A DNA stretch of 64,000 bases, from positions 2,103,501 to 2,167,500 of the forward strand of contig NZ_JBANRJ010000001.1 in NCBI RefSeq assembly GCF_037154075.1, given 5' to 3'. Source of the DNA: Sphingobium aromaticiconvertens (GTDB lineage Bacteria; Pseudomonadota; Alphaproteobacteria; Sphingomonadales; Sphingomonadaceae). The notes beneath the pieces were generated by a model. It saw nothing but the letters and a program-made list of their open reading frames with translations, had not been told where the DNA came from and did no database searches. Both the position numbers and the translations under genes were made by a program. Position 1 is the stretch's first letter; each line of letters opens with the position of its first letter. Of this stretch, positions 12,396 to 21,595 are shown piece by piece.

Positions 12396-14225
12396 TCAGG
12401 GCGTTTCGTCGGCTCGCAGGCGGCGTAGCTTGGGCGTCGCTTCCATCTCGGCCGCGTCCTTGATCTCCATGCGCAGATCCTCGCGCATCTGGTGGATGGA
12501 CGCGATGACCGGACCCATCGCCACGCCCAGGTCGACAAGCGCGGTTTCCGCCAGTTGCAGCGAGCTTTCCAGCGTTTCGGGCACCGCGTCGCTCGCCCCC
12601 GCCTTGTAAAGCTGGGCCGCGTGATCGGTGTCGCGCGCGCGGGCGATGATCGGCAGGTCGGGCACCCAGCCACGCACCCGCTTGGTCACGCGGACCGACA
12701 GCACCGGATCGTCCATCGTCAGGATCAGCGCGCGGGCATGACCCAGCCGCAACTTGTCCAGCATTTCCGGTCGGGATACATCGCCGAACAGGATCGGATA
12801 GCCGTTGCGTCGGGCCTCCGCGACGGCGTCGGGGTCGGACTCCACGGCGATGAAGCGCTGATTATGCTGTTTCAGCAGGTCGCAAACCATGCGGCCCACC
12901 CGACCGAAACCGATGACGACGGCGGCTGGCTCTACGTTGTCCTCGGTGATCGGCGCTGGCTCGTCGCCGCTCCCCATCTCTATCCGACGGGCGATGTCAT
13001 GCCCGACCCGTGCCAGCAGCGGCGTAATGGTCAGGCCGATGGCGGTCACGATCTGCCAGAAGGCGGCGGTGGACGGCAGGATGAGCTGCGCGGCGGCGGC
13101 GGCGGACAGCACGATCAGGGTGGTTTCGGAAGGGCTGGACATCAGCACGCCGACCTCCAGCGCCACGCCCTTGCGGACCCCCGAAATGGAGAGGAGGACA
13201 GCCGTCACCAGCGTCTTGATCAGCACGACGCCAACGACCGCCATCATCAGGCTGGACCAGTTGGCCAGGATGACGCGCAGGTCCAGGCTCATGCCCACGG
13301 TAATCAGGAAGACGCCCAGCGCCAGCCCCTTGAACGGCGCGGTCATCACCTCGACCTCGCCGTGATAATCGGTTTCCGCGATCAGCAGCCCCGCAAGCAG
13401 CGCGCCCACGATCGGCGACAGTCCGGCGATCGAAGTGGCAAGGCTGGAGACGATGACGACCAGCAAACTGGCGGCCAGAAACACTTCGGGGCTTTTCGTG
13501 CGAGCCGCCTGGGCAAAGATATGCGGTAGCACCAGCCGCCCCAGCACGAGCATGACGGCGATGGTGATGCCGCCCCGGAGGAGCGTTTCGACCATCCCGT
13601 TCCACGCCCCCTCCGGGCTGGCGGCGACGGTGGGAGCAAGCGCGCCCAGCATGAAGATGATGGGGACCAGCGCCAGATCTTCGAACAACAGCATCGAAAA
13701 GGCGGAGCGGCCGACCGCGCCCTGCGTGCCGACCATCGGCAGCACCAGCGCGGTGGAGGAGAGGGCGAGGGCAAGGCCAAGGCCGATGGCCCCCGCCGTC
13801 GGCTGCCCCAGCATGTAGAGGCCGATAGCGATGATCGCGCCGCTGCCCAGCAGTTCGGCGGCGCCAACCCCGAATACCTGGGTTCGCATGGACCATAGGC
13901 GCCGGAAGCTGAGTTCGAGGCCGATCGAGAAAAGCAGCAGGATGATGCCCAGTTCCGCAAATGGCTCGATCGCTTCACGATTGGAGATCGTCACATGGAA
14001 GAGCCAGGGATATTGCCCGACAAGCGATCCGAGGCCCGCCGGTCCAACGGCCAGCCCGACCAGGATGAAACCGATCACCGGGCTGATGCGGAACCGGGCG
14101 AAGCCGGGGATGACCAGCCCGGCCGCGCCAAGCACGACCAGGGAATCGCTGAAACTATTTGGATCGAATGCGCCGGCCATGCGCCGACCATTGCGGCACA
14201 CGATTAAAATTACCAGTAATTCCAT
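12396..14225 (-). CDS. CPA2-family cation:proton antiporter with TrkA-N domain (Kef/YbaL-like)
   Basis: About 594-609 aa. The N-terminal two thirds is a multi-span Na+/H+-exchanger domain (LVVLGAAGLVIPGFARF..., GIILLLFSIGLELSFRRLW, IVGALLAGLLIAET); then comes a Rossmann TrkA-N domain with VIGFGRVGRMVCDLLKQH and a short cytoplasmic tail. It is a K+ (or Na+)/H+ antiporter of the inner membrane. The start is uncertain: ATG at 14225 (MELLVILIV) or 14180 (MAGAFD); neither has a strong ribosome site. The reading frame stays open further upstream to 15032, but that part is antisense to the arabinofuranosidase and is not protein-like. No separate KefF/G-like ancillary gene is adjacent. Confidence 0.88.
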   Translation of the reverse strand: MELLVILIVCRNGRRMAGAFDPNSFSDSLVVLGAAGLVIPGFARFRISPVIGFILVGLAVGPAGLGSLVGQYPWLFHVTISNREAIEPFAELGIILLLFSIGLELSFRRLWSMRTQVFGVGAAELLGSGAIIAIGLYMLGQPTAGAIGLGLALALSSTALVLPMVGTQGAVGRSAFSMLLFEDLALVPIIFMLGALAPTVAASPEGAWNGMVETLLRGGITIAVMLVLGRLVLPHIFAQAARTKSPEVFLAASLLVVIVSSLATSIAGLSPIVGALLAGLLIAETDYHGEVEVMTAPFKGLALGVFLITVGMSLDLRVILANWSSLMMAVVGVVLIKTLVTAVLLSISGVRKGVALEVGVLMSSPSETTLIVLSAAAAAQLILPSTAAFWQIVTAIGLTITPLLARVGHDIARRIEMGSGDEPAPITEDNVEPAAVVIGFGRVGRMVCDLLKQHNQRFIAVESDPDAVAEARRNGYPILFGDVSRPEMLDKLRLGHARALILTMDDPVLSVRVTKRVRGWVPDLPIIARARDTDHAAQLYKAGASDAVPETLESSLQLAETALVDLGVAMGPVIASIHQMREDLRMEIKDAAEMEATPKLRRLRADETP

Positions 14226-14336
14226 GAAAAAAACGTCATTTCTCCGGGAGGGTAAGGGAGGATGACAATGATGCGGCTGGCTCGCTTGACCCCGATCGCA
14301 CCCCTCATTACTCCTACAAATAAAGGGAGAATATTT

Positions 14337-15992
14337 GTGACACAGGGCCGTACTTCGACGAAGCGGGGAATCGGCCTGCGATGGGTACTGCTGTTGTCGG
14401 CAGCCCTGAGCCTGATGGGGCGCGACGCTGTATTCGCGCGGGCCGAGCCGACTGTGGCCGCAAGCCTGACGATTCATGGCGACAAACCCGGCGCGACCAT
14501 CGATCGCAACATTTATGGCCAGTTCGTCGAACATCTGGGCCGCGGCGTTTATGAGGGGATTTGGGTTGGCAAGGATTCGCCAATTCCCAATGTTCGCGGC
14601 ATCCGCAGCGATGTCGTGGCGGCGTTGCGTCAGGTCAAAGTGCCGCTGATCCGCTGGCCGGGCGGTTGTTTCGCCGACATCTATCATTGGCGCGACGGCG
14701 TCGGCGATCCTGCAAAGCGACCACGCGGAATCAATGCCGCCTGGAGCAACGCGCCGGAAAGCAATGCGTTCGGCACCCATGAATATATGGATCTGCTCGA
14801 ACAGGTCGGCGCCGCGCCCTTTGTGTCCGTCAATGTCGGCAGTGGCAACGTTCGGGAAGCGGATGACTGGATGCGCTACATGACCGCCCCGGTGGACAGC
14901 GATCCGGGCCGGGAGCGGGCCACCAATGGCCGCACTCAGCCATGGGAAATGCCCTTTATCGGCATCGGCAACGAAAGCTGGGGCTGCGGCGGCAACATGA
15001 CCGCGCAAACCTATGCCACCGCCCTCCGCCACTATGCCGCCTATGTCCGCACCTATTCAGGGCCGCGCGTTAAGCTGATCGCGGTGGGTGCGGATACGGA
15101 CGATTATGCATGGACCGACACGGTCATGGCGCAGGCCATGCAATGGCGGCCCAATCCGACCCCACTGGCCTACACCACCGACCGGCCGTTGATGTGGGGC
15201 CTGTCACTTCACTTCTACGCCTTTGCGGGCAATGACTGGCGCAACAAGGGGCGCAATATCGGCTTTTCGGAGGCCGACTGGGCCGCTGCATTGGTGCGCA
15301 CCAATCTGACCGACGACCTCATCACCCGCCATAGCGCGATCATGGATCGCCATGACCCGGAGAAAAAGGTCGGGCTGGCGGTCGATGAATGGGGCGGCTG
15401 GTTCGACAGTGAAAAGGATGCGCCCTCCGCGCTCTACCTGGAAAGCACGTTGCGCGATGCGGTGATCGCGGGCCTCAGCCTCAACATCTTCAACCGTCAT
15501 GCCGACAGGGTAAGGATGGCGAACCTGGCGCAGATGGTGAATGTCATCCAGTCGTTGGTCCTGACGCGCGGCGACAAGATGGTCGTCACGCCGACCTGGC
15601 ATATATTCGACATGTACAAGGTGCATCAGGACGCGACCCTCATTCCCGTCGATGTGGTCGCGCCGGACTATATCGCGGGCAATGCGCGCCTGCCGACGCT
15701 CAGCGTGTCCGCGTCACGTGATGCTGTGGGCAAGCTGCACGTTTCCATCGTCAACCTCGATCCCAACAAGCGCGCGGACATCCGTGCCGCACTGGTCGGG
15801 GTGAAGGGCAGGGTGGCCCGCGCCAGGGTGCTGACGGCCGACGCCATCGACACGCGCATCCGGTTCGAGGGACCAGACCCTTTTGTGCCGAAGCCAGTCA
15901 GGAATGTCCGCTTGCAGGGGGACCGGCTGACCCTGTCCGTTCCGGCCAAGTCCGTGACCATGGTTGAGATTGGGGCTGAGATTGAGGACTAA
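14337..15992 (+). CDS. GH51 alpha-L-arabinofuranosidase, exported
   Basis: 551-aa glycoside hydrolase of family GH51, releasing terminal arabinofuranose from plant polysaccharides. Seen: the N-terminal IYGQFVEHLGRGVYEGIW, RWPGGCFADIYHWRDGVG, the acid/base Glu in IGIGNESWGCGG and the nucleophile Glu in LAVDEWGGWF, then a C-terminal beta domain. The start is taken at GTG 14337 because GGGAGA lies 6 nt upstream, giving a clean signal peptide (KRGIGLRWVLLLSAALSLM...ARA); the frame extends to an ATG at 14262 without support. It is followed 27 nt later by the dehydratase gene. Periplasmic or outer location is inferred. Confidence 0.93.
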   Translation: MTQGRTSTKRGIGLRWVLLLSAALSLMGRDAVFARAEPTVAASLTIHGDKPGATIDRNIYGQFVEHLGRGVYEGIWVGKDSPIPNVRGIRSDVVAALRQVKVPLIRWPGGCFADIYHWRDGVGDPAKRPRGINAAWSNAPESNAFGTHEYMDLLEQVGAAPFVSVNVGSGNVREADDWMRYMTAPVDSDPGRERATNGRTQPWEMPFIGIGNESWGCGGNMTAQTYATALRHYAAYVRTYSGPRVKLIAVGADTDDYAWTDTVMAQAMQWRPNPTPLAYTTDRPLMWGLSLHFYAFAGNDWRNKGRNIGFSEADWAAALVRTNLTDDLITRHSAIMDRHDPEKKVGLAVDEWGGWFDSEKDAPSALYLESTLRDAVIAGLSLNIFNRHADRVRMANLAQMVNVIQSLVLTRGDKMVVTPTWHIFDMYKVHQDATLIPVDVVAPDYIAGNARLPTLSVSASRDAVGKLHVSIVNLDPNKRADIRAALVGVKGRVARARVLTADAIDTRIRFEGPDPFVPKPVRNVRLQGDRLTLSVPAKSVTMVEIGAEIED

Positions 15993-16019
15993 GGGCGATC
16001 GACCATTGGGAGACACTGC

Positions 16020-17009
16020 ATGCCCGTTTCGCTCGCCATCAGTCTTGATGACATACTCGACGCGGCACGGGTGATTGCGCCCGCCGCTTTCTGCACGCCC
16101 TTGATCGAGAATGACGTGCTGAACGCCCGATGCGGGCGGCGCGTCCTGATCAAATTCGAAGGGGCGCAGCGGACCGGCTCGTTCAAGTTCCGGGGTGCTT
16201 ATAACCGGCTCGCCCGGCTGGATGGTGCCGCGCGGGTGGCGGGGGTCGTTGCCTGGTCGTCGGGCAATCATGCACAGGGTGTCGCGGCGGCGGCGCGCCT
16301 GTTGGGCATGCCCGCGACGATCGTGATGCCCGCGGACGCGCCCGCGATCAAGCTTGCCAACACTCGTGCGCTGGGCGCGGAAATCCTGACTTATGACCGG
16401 CATAGCGAAAGCCGCGAAGAAATTGCGACGGCGCTTGCCCAGAGCCGGGGCGCGACGCTGGTCCCGTCCTTCGACGATCCCTTCATCATCGCGGGGCAGG
16501 GGACGGCGGGCCTCGAAATACTGGAGCAGGCCAAGGCAATCGGCGCGGAAGTCGGTCAAGTGCTTGTGTGCTGTGGGGGCGGGGGGCTGACCGCCGGAAT
16601 CGCTACCGCTATTAAAGGCCAGTCCATCACCACCGCGATCCACACCGTCGAACCGGCTGGCTTTGACGATACCGCCCGTTCGCTGATCAGCGGGCGCCGC
16701 GAGCAGGTGTCGCCGGATGCTCGCTCCATCTGTGACGCGTTGCTGGCGCCTAGTCCCGGCGCGCTGACCTTTCCGATCAATCAGGCGCTGGTATCTGGCG
16801 GCCTTGTTGTCACGGACGATCAAGTGCGCGACGCCATCCGTTTTGCCTTCACTACGTTGAAACTGGTGGTTGAGCCGGGCGGTGCGGTGGCGCTGGCGGC
16901 GATGCTGCCCGGCCTTGCGCCGCAGGGCGAGGGGGCGAGCGTGGTCGTTATCTCCGGCAGCAACGTCGATCCCGACCTTTATGCCGCCATAATCGGCGGC
17001 ATCGGATGA
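16020..17009 (+). CDS. PLP-dependent threonine/serine dehydratase
   Basis: 329-aa fold-type II PLP enzyme that deaminates threonine/serine to a 2-oxo acid. Seen: the PLP-binding Lys in GSFKFRGAYNRL, the SSGNHAQGVA substrate loop, the glycine-rich phosphate loop CGGGGLTAG, and the C-terminal ISGSNVD. It lacks the ACT-like regulatory domain of biosynthetic IlvA, so it is the short catabolic/TdcB-like form, or possibly a serine racemase-like enzyme. A role tied to its arabinofuranosidase neighbour is not evident. Confidence 0.88.
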   Translation: MPVSLAISLDDILDAARVIAPAAFCTPLIENDVLNARCGRRVLIKFEGAQRTGSFKFRGAYNRLARLDGAARVAGVVAWSSGNHAQGVAAAARLLGMPATIVMPADAPAIKLANTRALGAEILTYDRHSESREEIATALAQSRGATLVPSFDDPFIIAGQGTAGLEILEQAKAIGAEVGQVLVCCGGGGLTAGIATAIKGQSITTAIHTVEPAGFDDTARSLISGRREQVSPDARSICDALLAPSPGALTFPINQALVSGGLVVTDDQVRDAIRFAFTTLKLVVEPGGAVALAAMLPGLAPQGEGASVVVISGSNVDPDLYAAIIGGIG

Positions 17010-17065
17010 TGCATGAAGGCGACGGGGTGCAGGGCATGGCGCTTTTCAGTCCAAAGTAATATGTC

Positions 17066-17093
17066 TGGATAGTTGCCAGATTGCCACTATCCA
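17066..17093. repeat. Inverted repeat in the 273-nt gap before the TonB receptor
   Basis: Arms TGGATAGT and ACTATCCA (8/8) separated by 12 nt, lying 57 nt after the dehydratase stop and about 190 nt before the receptor start. It could be a hairpin behind the dehydratase or an operator for the receptor gene. The rest of the gap (17010-17282) shows no gene and no riboswitch I can recognise. Confidence 0.4.
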
Positions 17094-17282
17094 TTGCTTA
17101 TCGATCATGCTCGCAAGCCCTTGTCACATGAGCGCCATATTGCGGTCCTAGCGGCAGCGTCATCGAACCGGGGTCGGGACGCATCGCAGGGAAATACCGC
17201 ACTTCCGGGATCTGGAAGATAGGCTGGGCCAATCGCGATACGCTGCCTCTGTTCGACAACACACCATCAATGGGGAAACATC

Positions 17283-19571
17283 TTGTCCAAAACAACCTTC
17301 GGACGGTCGGCTTTGCTCGTGAGCGCGGCATTTGGCGCGCTGTCCATCGCGACGACCGCGCAGGCTCAGGCTTCCGGGTCCGACGCCCAGCTTGACGAAA
17401 TCGTCGTGACGGCGGAGCGGCGTTCCGAAAATCTTCAGAAGGTGCCGATATCGGTCGGCGTCGTGGCGGGCGATCAGCTTCGCGCTTTCCAGACCGGCGG
17501 CGACGACATCATGGCGCTGTCTGGCCGCGTACCCGGCCTTTATGCCGAAACCACGACTGGCCGCATCTTCCCCCGCTTCTACATTCGCGGCCTGGGCAAT
17601 ATCGACTTCTATCTCGGCGCGTCGCAGCCCGTGTCGATCATTCAGGACGATGTCGTGCTGGAGCATGTCGTGCTGAAGTCCAACCCGGTGTTCGACATGA
17701 ACCAGGTGGAAGTGCTGCGCGGTCCGCAGGGTTCGCTGTTCGGTCGCAACACCACGGCAGGCATCATCAAGTTCGACACCATCAAGCCCAGCCAGCAGTG
17801 GGAAGGCCGTGCGCAGGCCAGCTATGGCAGCTATAACACCGTCACCTTCGACGGTGGCATCGGCGGCCCGATCGTCGCGGACAAATTGGCCTTCCGCGTG
17901 TCGGCGCTCTACCAGCGCCGCGACGACTGGGTCGACAATGTCTACACCGGTCCCAGCGCCGACGGCACAGTCAGTCCAAAGAAGGACGCGATGGGCGGCT
18001 TTGAAGAGCGCGATGTGCGCGTTCAACTGCTGATGACGCCGACGGAATCCCTGTCAATGCTGACCTCGTTCCACGTTCGCGACTATGATGGTACATCGAC
18101 CATCTTCCACCGCGCCGGGCTAAAGATAGGTTCGAACAGCGTCGCCGCGGAGCCGCGCAGCAAGATCGCGCTGGACGAGGCGCAGAACAACCCGCAGGCG
18201 TACAAGACCTATGGCGCGTCGGAAAAGATCGCCTATGATTTCGGGCCGGTCACGCTGACCTCCATCACTGCCTATGAGACGACCAAGGGCTATAGCCGTG
18301 GTGATACGGATGGCGGCGCTGGCGCCAATTTCCCGGTCAATGGCCTCGCCAACGGCTTTGGTGAATCGCAGGGCAATGTTCGCGATCTCGATCAGTTGAC
18401 GCAGGAAGTGCGCCTCGCCAGCAATGGCGATACGGCCTTCAAATGGCAGGTCGGCGGCATGTATTTCGACAGCCGCGACACGACAGATTTTTACCAGCGC
18501 GCCTATTTCCTGACGGGCGCCGCCAACAATCCCAATAACTGGGTGCGTCTGCGCAACAAGAATGAAAGCTGGGGTCTGTTCGGTCAGGCCAGCTATGAAA
18601 TCCTGCCCGGCTTCACCATCACCGCCGGCGGCCGTTACACCAAGGACACGAAGGAAACCCGCCTGGTCCGCGCCGCCGCCAATGCCGCGGGCGTATCCAC
18701 CTATGCCGGGCGTCGCTATGTCAAGATGACCGGCAAGGAACCAAGCTGGGACGTCAGCGCGCTCTATGAAGTCAGCCCCGAAGTCAGCCTCTACGCCCGC
18801 GTCGCGCGTGGCTTCCGTGGCCCGACCATTCAGGGCCGCTCGGCCGTGTTCAACAGCGACTTCACCACAGCGGATTCGGAAACGATCATGTCCTATGAGG
18901 GTGGCATCAAGACGAACCTGTTCAACAACCGCCTGCGCTTCAACCTGTCGGGCTTTGCCTATCGGGTGAAGGACATCCAGTTGAACGGCAATGACGTCAA
19001 CGGCAACGGTGTGCTCTTCAACGCGGACAAGGCCGATGCCTATGGTCTGGAAGCGGAACTGGATTTCCGCCCGATCGAGAATCTGACCCTTTCGGCGGGT
19101 CTCAGCCTGTTGCACAGCGAGATCAAGGACAAGACCGTCTTCGCGCAGGTCTGCACGCTGAACAACGTAGTGGTCTGCACGGTGCAGGACCCCACCATCA
19201 CCAACGCACGCGGCGTCTTTGCCCAGATCGACGGCAACCCGCTGCCCAACGCACCCAAATATACCGCCAATGTCTCGGCCCGTTACGATGTGCCGCTGGG
19301 CAATGGCGGGGCGCTGTTCGCCGCGACCGACTGGAATGTGCAGGGCTACACCAACTTCGTGCTCTACCGGACGAAAGAGTTCTACTCGAAGGGCGATTTC
19401 GAAGGTGGCCTGAAGATCGGCTATACCACACCGGGCGGTCGTTATGAGGTTGCAGCCTTCGCCCGCAACATCACGAACGAGAAAAACCTCAAGGGCGTGA
19501 TCGAAAACTACATGGCCGCCGTGTTCAACGAACCGCGCGTCATCGGCGTGTCGTTCAGCGGCAAGATGTAA
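17283..19571 (+). CDS. TonB-dependent outer-membrane receptor
   Basis: 762-aa TonB-dependent receptor. Signal peptide (FGRSALLVSAAFGAL...AQAQ), TonB box-like LDEIVVTAERRSENLQKVPIS, plug domain with NPVFDMNQVEVLRGPQGSLFGRN, then a 22-strand-type barrel ending in VIGVSFSGKM with the terminal aromatic/hydrophobic pattern. It actively transports an unknown substrate across the outer membrane using TonB-ExbBD. The start is a TTG at 17283 preceded by GGGGAAA. It is of the large sphingomonad class without an N-terminal signalling extension. The substrate cannot be inferred. Confidence 0.94.
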   Translation: MSKTTFGRSALLVSAAFGALSIATTAQAQASGSDAQLDEIVVTAERRSENLQKVPISVGVVAGDQLRAFQTGGDDIMALSGRVPGLYAETTTGRIFPRFYIRGLGNIDFYLGASQPVSIIQDDVVLEHVVLKSNPVFDMNQVEVLRGPQGSLFGRNTTAGIIKFDTIKPSQQWEGRAQASYGSYNTVTFDGGIGGPIVADKLAFRVSALYQRRDDWVDNVYTGPSADGTVSPKKDAMGGFEERDVRVQLLMTPTESLSMLTSFHVRDYDGTSTIFHRAGLKIGSNSVAAEPRSKIALDEAQNNPQAYKTYGASEKIAYDFGPVTLTSITAYETTKGYSRGDTDGGAGANFPVNGLANGFGESQGNVRDLDQLTQEVRLASNGDTAFKWQVGGMYFDSRDTTDFYQRAYFLTGAANNPNNWVRLRNKNESWGLFGQASYEILPGFTITAGGRYTKDTKETRLVRAAANAAGVSTYAGRRYVKMTGKEPSWDVSALYEVSPEVSLYARVARGFRGPTIQGRSAVFNSDFTTADSETIMSYEGGIKTNLFNNRLRFNLSGFAYRVKDIQLNGNDVNGNGVLFNADKADAYGLEAELDFRPIENLTLSAGLSLLHSEIKDKTVFAQVCTLNNVVVCTVQDPTITNARGVFAQIDGNPLPNAPKYTANVSARYDVPLGNGGALFAATDWNVQGYTNFVLYRTKEFYSKGDFEGGLKIGYTTPGGRYEVAAFARNITNEKNLKGVIENYMAAVFNEPRVIGVSFSGKM

Positions 19572-19576
19572 TCGGC

Positions 19577-19607
19577 ACGGGCGCGGTTCTCACCGAACCG
19601 CGCCCGT
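19577..19607 (+). terminator. Rho-independent terminator after the TonB receptor
   Basis: Stem ACGGGCGCGGTTC/GAACCGCGCCCGT with a 5-nt loop, followed by TTGCTT. It begins 6 nt after the receptor stop. Confidence 0.8.
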
Positions 19608-19614
19608 TTGCTTC

Positions 19615-19681
19615 AGAGCGTTTTCGAAGCAGATGGAATCATCTGTTGGCTCGGAAAACGCGGCAAAACAAAAACCTAGCG
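19615..19681. repeat. Dispersed intergenic repeat, copy 1
   Basis: AGAGCGTTTTC ... CAGATGGAATCATCTG ... AAAACGCGGCAAAACAAAAACC. The ends match a second element at 42300-42424 (AGAGCG-TTTC, CGCGG-AAAACAAAA-CCT). It contains an internal CAGATG/CATCTG palindrome and overlaps the last codons of the SRPBCC gene. It looks like a chromosomal short interspersed repeat. Confidence 0.55.
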
Positions 19682-20071
19682 TTCGATCAGCGCCTTGAGC
19701 GCCTTGAGATCGCGATTGACCCATTTGATGTCGCCCGCGAACCGGTCATCATCCATATCCGGCTGCCGAAAGAGGGTCAGCATGACCTCCGCGCCTGCAC
19801 CATTCTGCACGACGCGCAGCGGGATATAGATTTCCGCTCCATCCCCCTGATCGACGAAATGATCCATTACGCCATGGTCGTTATGCGGCGTGAAGCGGAT
19901 GCGGATCGGCCCGTCCTGTCCATCCGCCAACCACTGCCCTCCTTCTTCACGCAGCCCGGATTCGGCAAGGCCCGACGCCCATTTCTGGAAAAACTCCGGT
20001 CGCCAGATCCGTTCATAGAGGGCCTGCCACTCATGGTTGATCGTCACGCTATAGGTGCGGGCGGGCAGCAT
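19676..20071 (-). CDS. SRPBCC-fold protein
   Basis: 131-aa protein resembling START/SRPBCC-fold ligand-binding proteins: MLPARTYSVTINHEWQALYE at the N terminus, a central beta-rich part (GPIRIRFTPHNDHGVMDH), and a C-terminal helix (GDIKWVNRDLKALKALIER) of the type that closes the cavity. The start at 20071 has GGAG 7 nt upstream; the frame is open to 20128. It lies just downstream of the LuxC/LuxE-like pair in the same direction (87-nt gap) and may belong to that unit, perhaps binding a lipidic ligand. The family call is by pattern only. Confidence 0.7.
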   Translation of the reverse strand: MLPARTYSVTINHEWQALYERIWRPEFFQKWASGLAESGLREEGGQWLADGQDGPIRIRFTPHNDHGVMDHFVDQGDGAEIYIPLRVVQNGAGAEVMLTLFRQPDMDDDRFAGDIKWVNRDLKALKALIER

Positions 20072-20158
20072 TTCCGTCTCCAATCTGATCGTTGGGTCCC
20101 CGCTACATCGCGCAAGGCTCGCTGTCATGTGCGGAGGTGAAATGGGTGCACGGGAGAT

Positions 20159-21595
20159 TTACCTCTCCACCACGCCATCCTCATGCGCCATCCAATGCAC
20201 GAAGCGGTGGAGCGGGTACATGGCGTCGTGCGGGTTGCCGATGGTGGCGGGGCCGGCCTCGCCCAGATGGACGATGCGCTGGGCGCCACCGCTCGCCAGC
20301 CGATCACGATAGTCGGCGATGCGGTCGAACGGGTAAACGCCCACGGTCTGCGTCGCGACGTTGACGAATTTCATCGCGTCGTCGAGGCTGTCCACCCGCA
20401 CCACATTGGCGGTCTTGTTGATGGGATGGAAATCGACCGGCTCCTCGGAGCGGATGACGACGCCCTTGCCGTCCGCTTTGCCCCAGACGCCATATTCATC
20501 GTCCATCATGATCATCATATCGATGGCTTCGCGCAATTCCATGTCATGCGGGCGGACGTCGCCCGACTCTGCGGCACGCTCGGCGATGCGCTGGTGAAGC
20601 TTTGCGCAGAAGCGATCGACGTCCGCCTGGCTGCCCTCCACATATTGGAAGCGGCTGGCGACGCACGCTTCCTGGTTGAGGGTCATCACGTCCGCCGAGG
20701 CAAGGTCAGCCGCGATGGTCAGGACTTCCTCGGAGGCGAACGCTTCCTTGCCCACCATCGAGATCGAGGTCTTGGGATCAAAGGAAATGAGCTGAAAGCC
20801 GGGGCCGAGATATTTGACCACATTGTTGATCGCGTCGCCGCCGCCCCAGGCGACGATCTTGTCGAAATATTGCGGGCGATAGAGGATGCTCTCGGTCGCC
20901 TCGTCACCGCCGCGCCAGTAGGCGGCGGACATGGACTTCACGATGGGGTGGTCAGGGTCGATCGCCGCCATGGTGCGCAGGATCGCGACCGTGGTGAAAG
21001 GGTCGCTCGACGACATTTTGAAAAGGTTTATCCCCTTCACCAGCGCGCCGTGGGCGATGGACTTGACCGCGACGCCGGGCGAATTTCCCGGCAGGACGTG
21101 GATGAGACGCGGCGCAAAGGCGCGCACGAAGCTTTTGCGGCCGGTAAAATCCTCCTTTGGCACCCACCCGTCCAATGCGCGCGGATCGGGGAAATTTTGC
21201 TCCAACTCCGCCATCAGCCGCTTTCTGTCGAGCGTGAGGGTGGCATACATGGCCTGGTTCGCCACGACCTCACGCGGCAGGATATGCGTCGCGCACATGC
21301 GATCGATGCATTCCTGAAAGATGTCGTTCTTCGGATCGCGGATCCGCTCCCCCGTCTCCACCAGAAAGTCTATGATCTCGGATGTGGGCACGTTCAGCAG
21401 CGGCGGCACTTGCGTCCGTGGATGCACCGCGCGATTGAGGTCGAGCCTGGGCGTTGCGAAGGTCACGCCCAGATCGCGCGAGTTGTGCAGGGCATCGCTA
21501 CCCTCCACCAGTTCGCCGCGCAGGAAGAAGGGAGCGGAGACGAAAGGGGCAGCCGCTTCGACAGCCGGTGCGCTCAGTTCCTTTATCGTATTCAT
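20159..21595 (-). CDS. LuxC-like acyl-CoA/acyl-protein reductase
   Basis: 478-aa protein of the acyl-CoA reductase (LuxC) branch of the aldehyde dehydrogenase superfamily, which reduces activated fatty acyl groups to aldehydes with NAD(P)H. Seen: HVLPGNSPGVAVKSIAHGAL (cofactor region), KMSSSDPFT, YWRGGDEATE, and the presumed catalytic Cys in NQEACVASR, the same context as the LuxC active-site cysteine. It overlaps the upstream LuxE-like gene by 4 nt (ATGA), so the two are translationally coupled. No luxA/luxB luciferase is in the window, so light production is not suggested; aldehyde formation for lipid or aromatic metabolism is more likely. Confidence 0.85.
   Translation of the reverse strand: MNTIKELSAPAVEAAAPFVSAPFFLRGELVEGSDALHNSRDLGVTFATPRLDLNRAVHPRTQVPPLLNVPTSEIIDFLVETGERIRDPKNDIFQECIDRMCATHILPREVVANQAMYATLTLDRKRLMAELEQNFPDPRALDGWVPKEDFTGRKSFVRAFAPRLIHVLPGNSPGVAVKSIAHGALVKGINLFKMSSSDPFTTVAILRTMAAIDPDHPIVKSMSAAYWRGGDEATESILYRPQYFDKIVAWGGGDAINNVVKYLGPGFQLISFDPKTSISMVGKEAFASEEVLTIAADLASADVMTLNQEACVASRFQYVEGSQADVDRFCAKLHQRIAERAAESGDVRPHDMELREAIDMMIMMDDEYGVWGKADGKGVVIRSEEPVDFHPINKTANVVRVDSLDDAMKFVNVATQTVGVYPFDRIADYRDRLASGGAQRIVHLGEAGPATIGNPHDAMYPLHRFVHWMAHEDGVVER

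Noticed and set aside
14226..15032. Upstream extension of the Kef-type antiporter frame
   Set aside because: This stretch is antisense to the GH51 gene, lacks protein-like character, and the antiporter family starts near 14180-14225.
17010..17282. Cobalamin or other riboswitch ahead of the TonB receptor
   Set aside because: GCCACT occurs once by chance, but the conserved core and pairing of known riboswitches could not be assembled.
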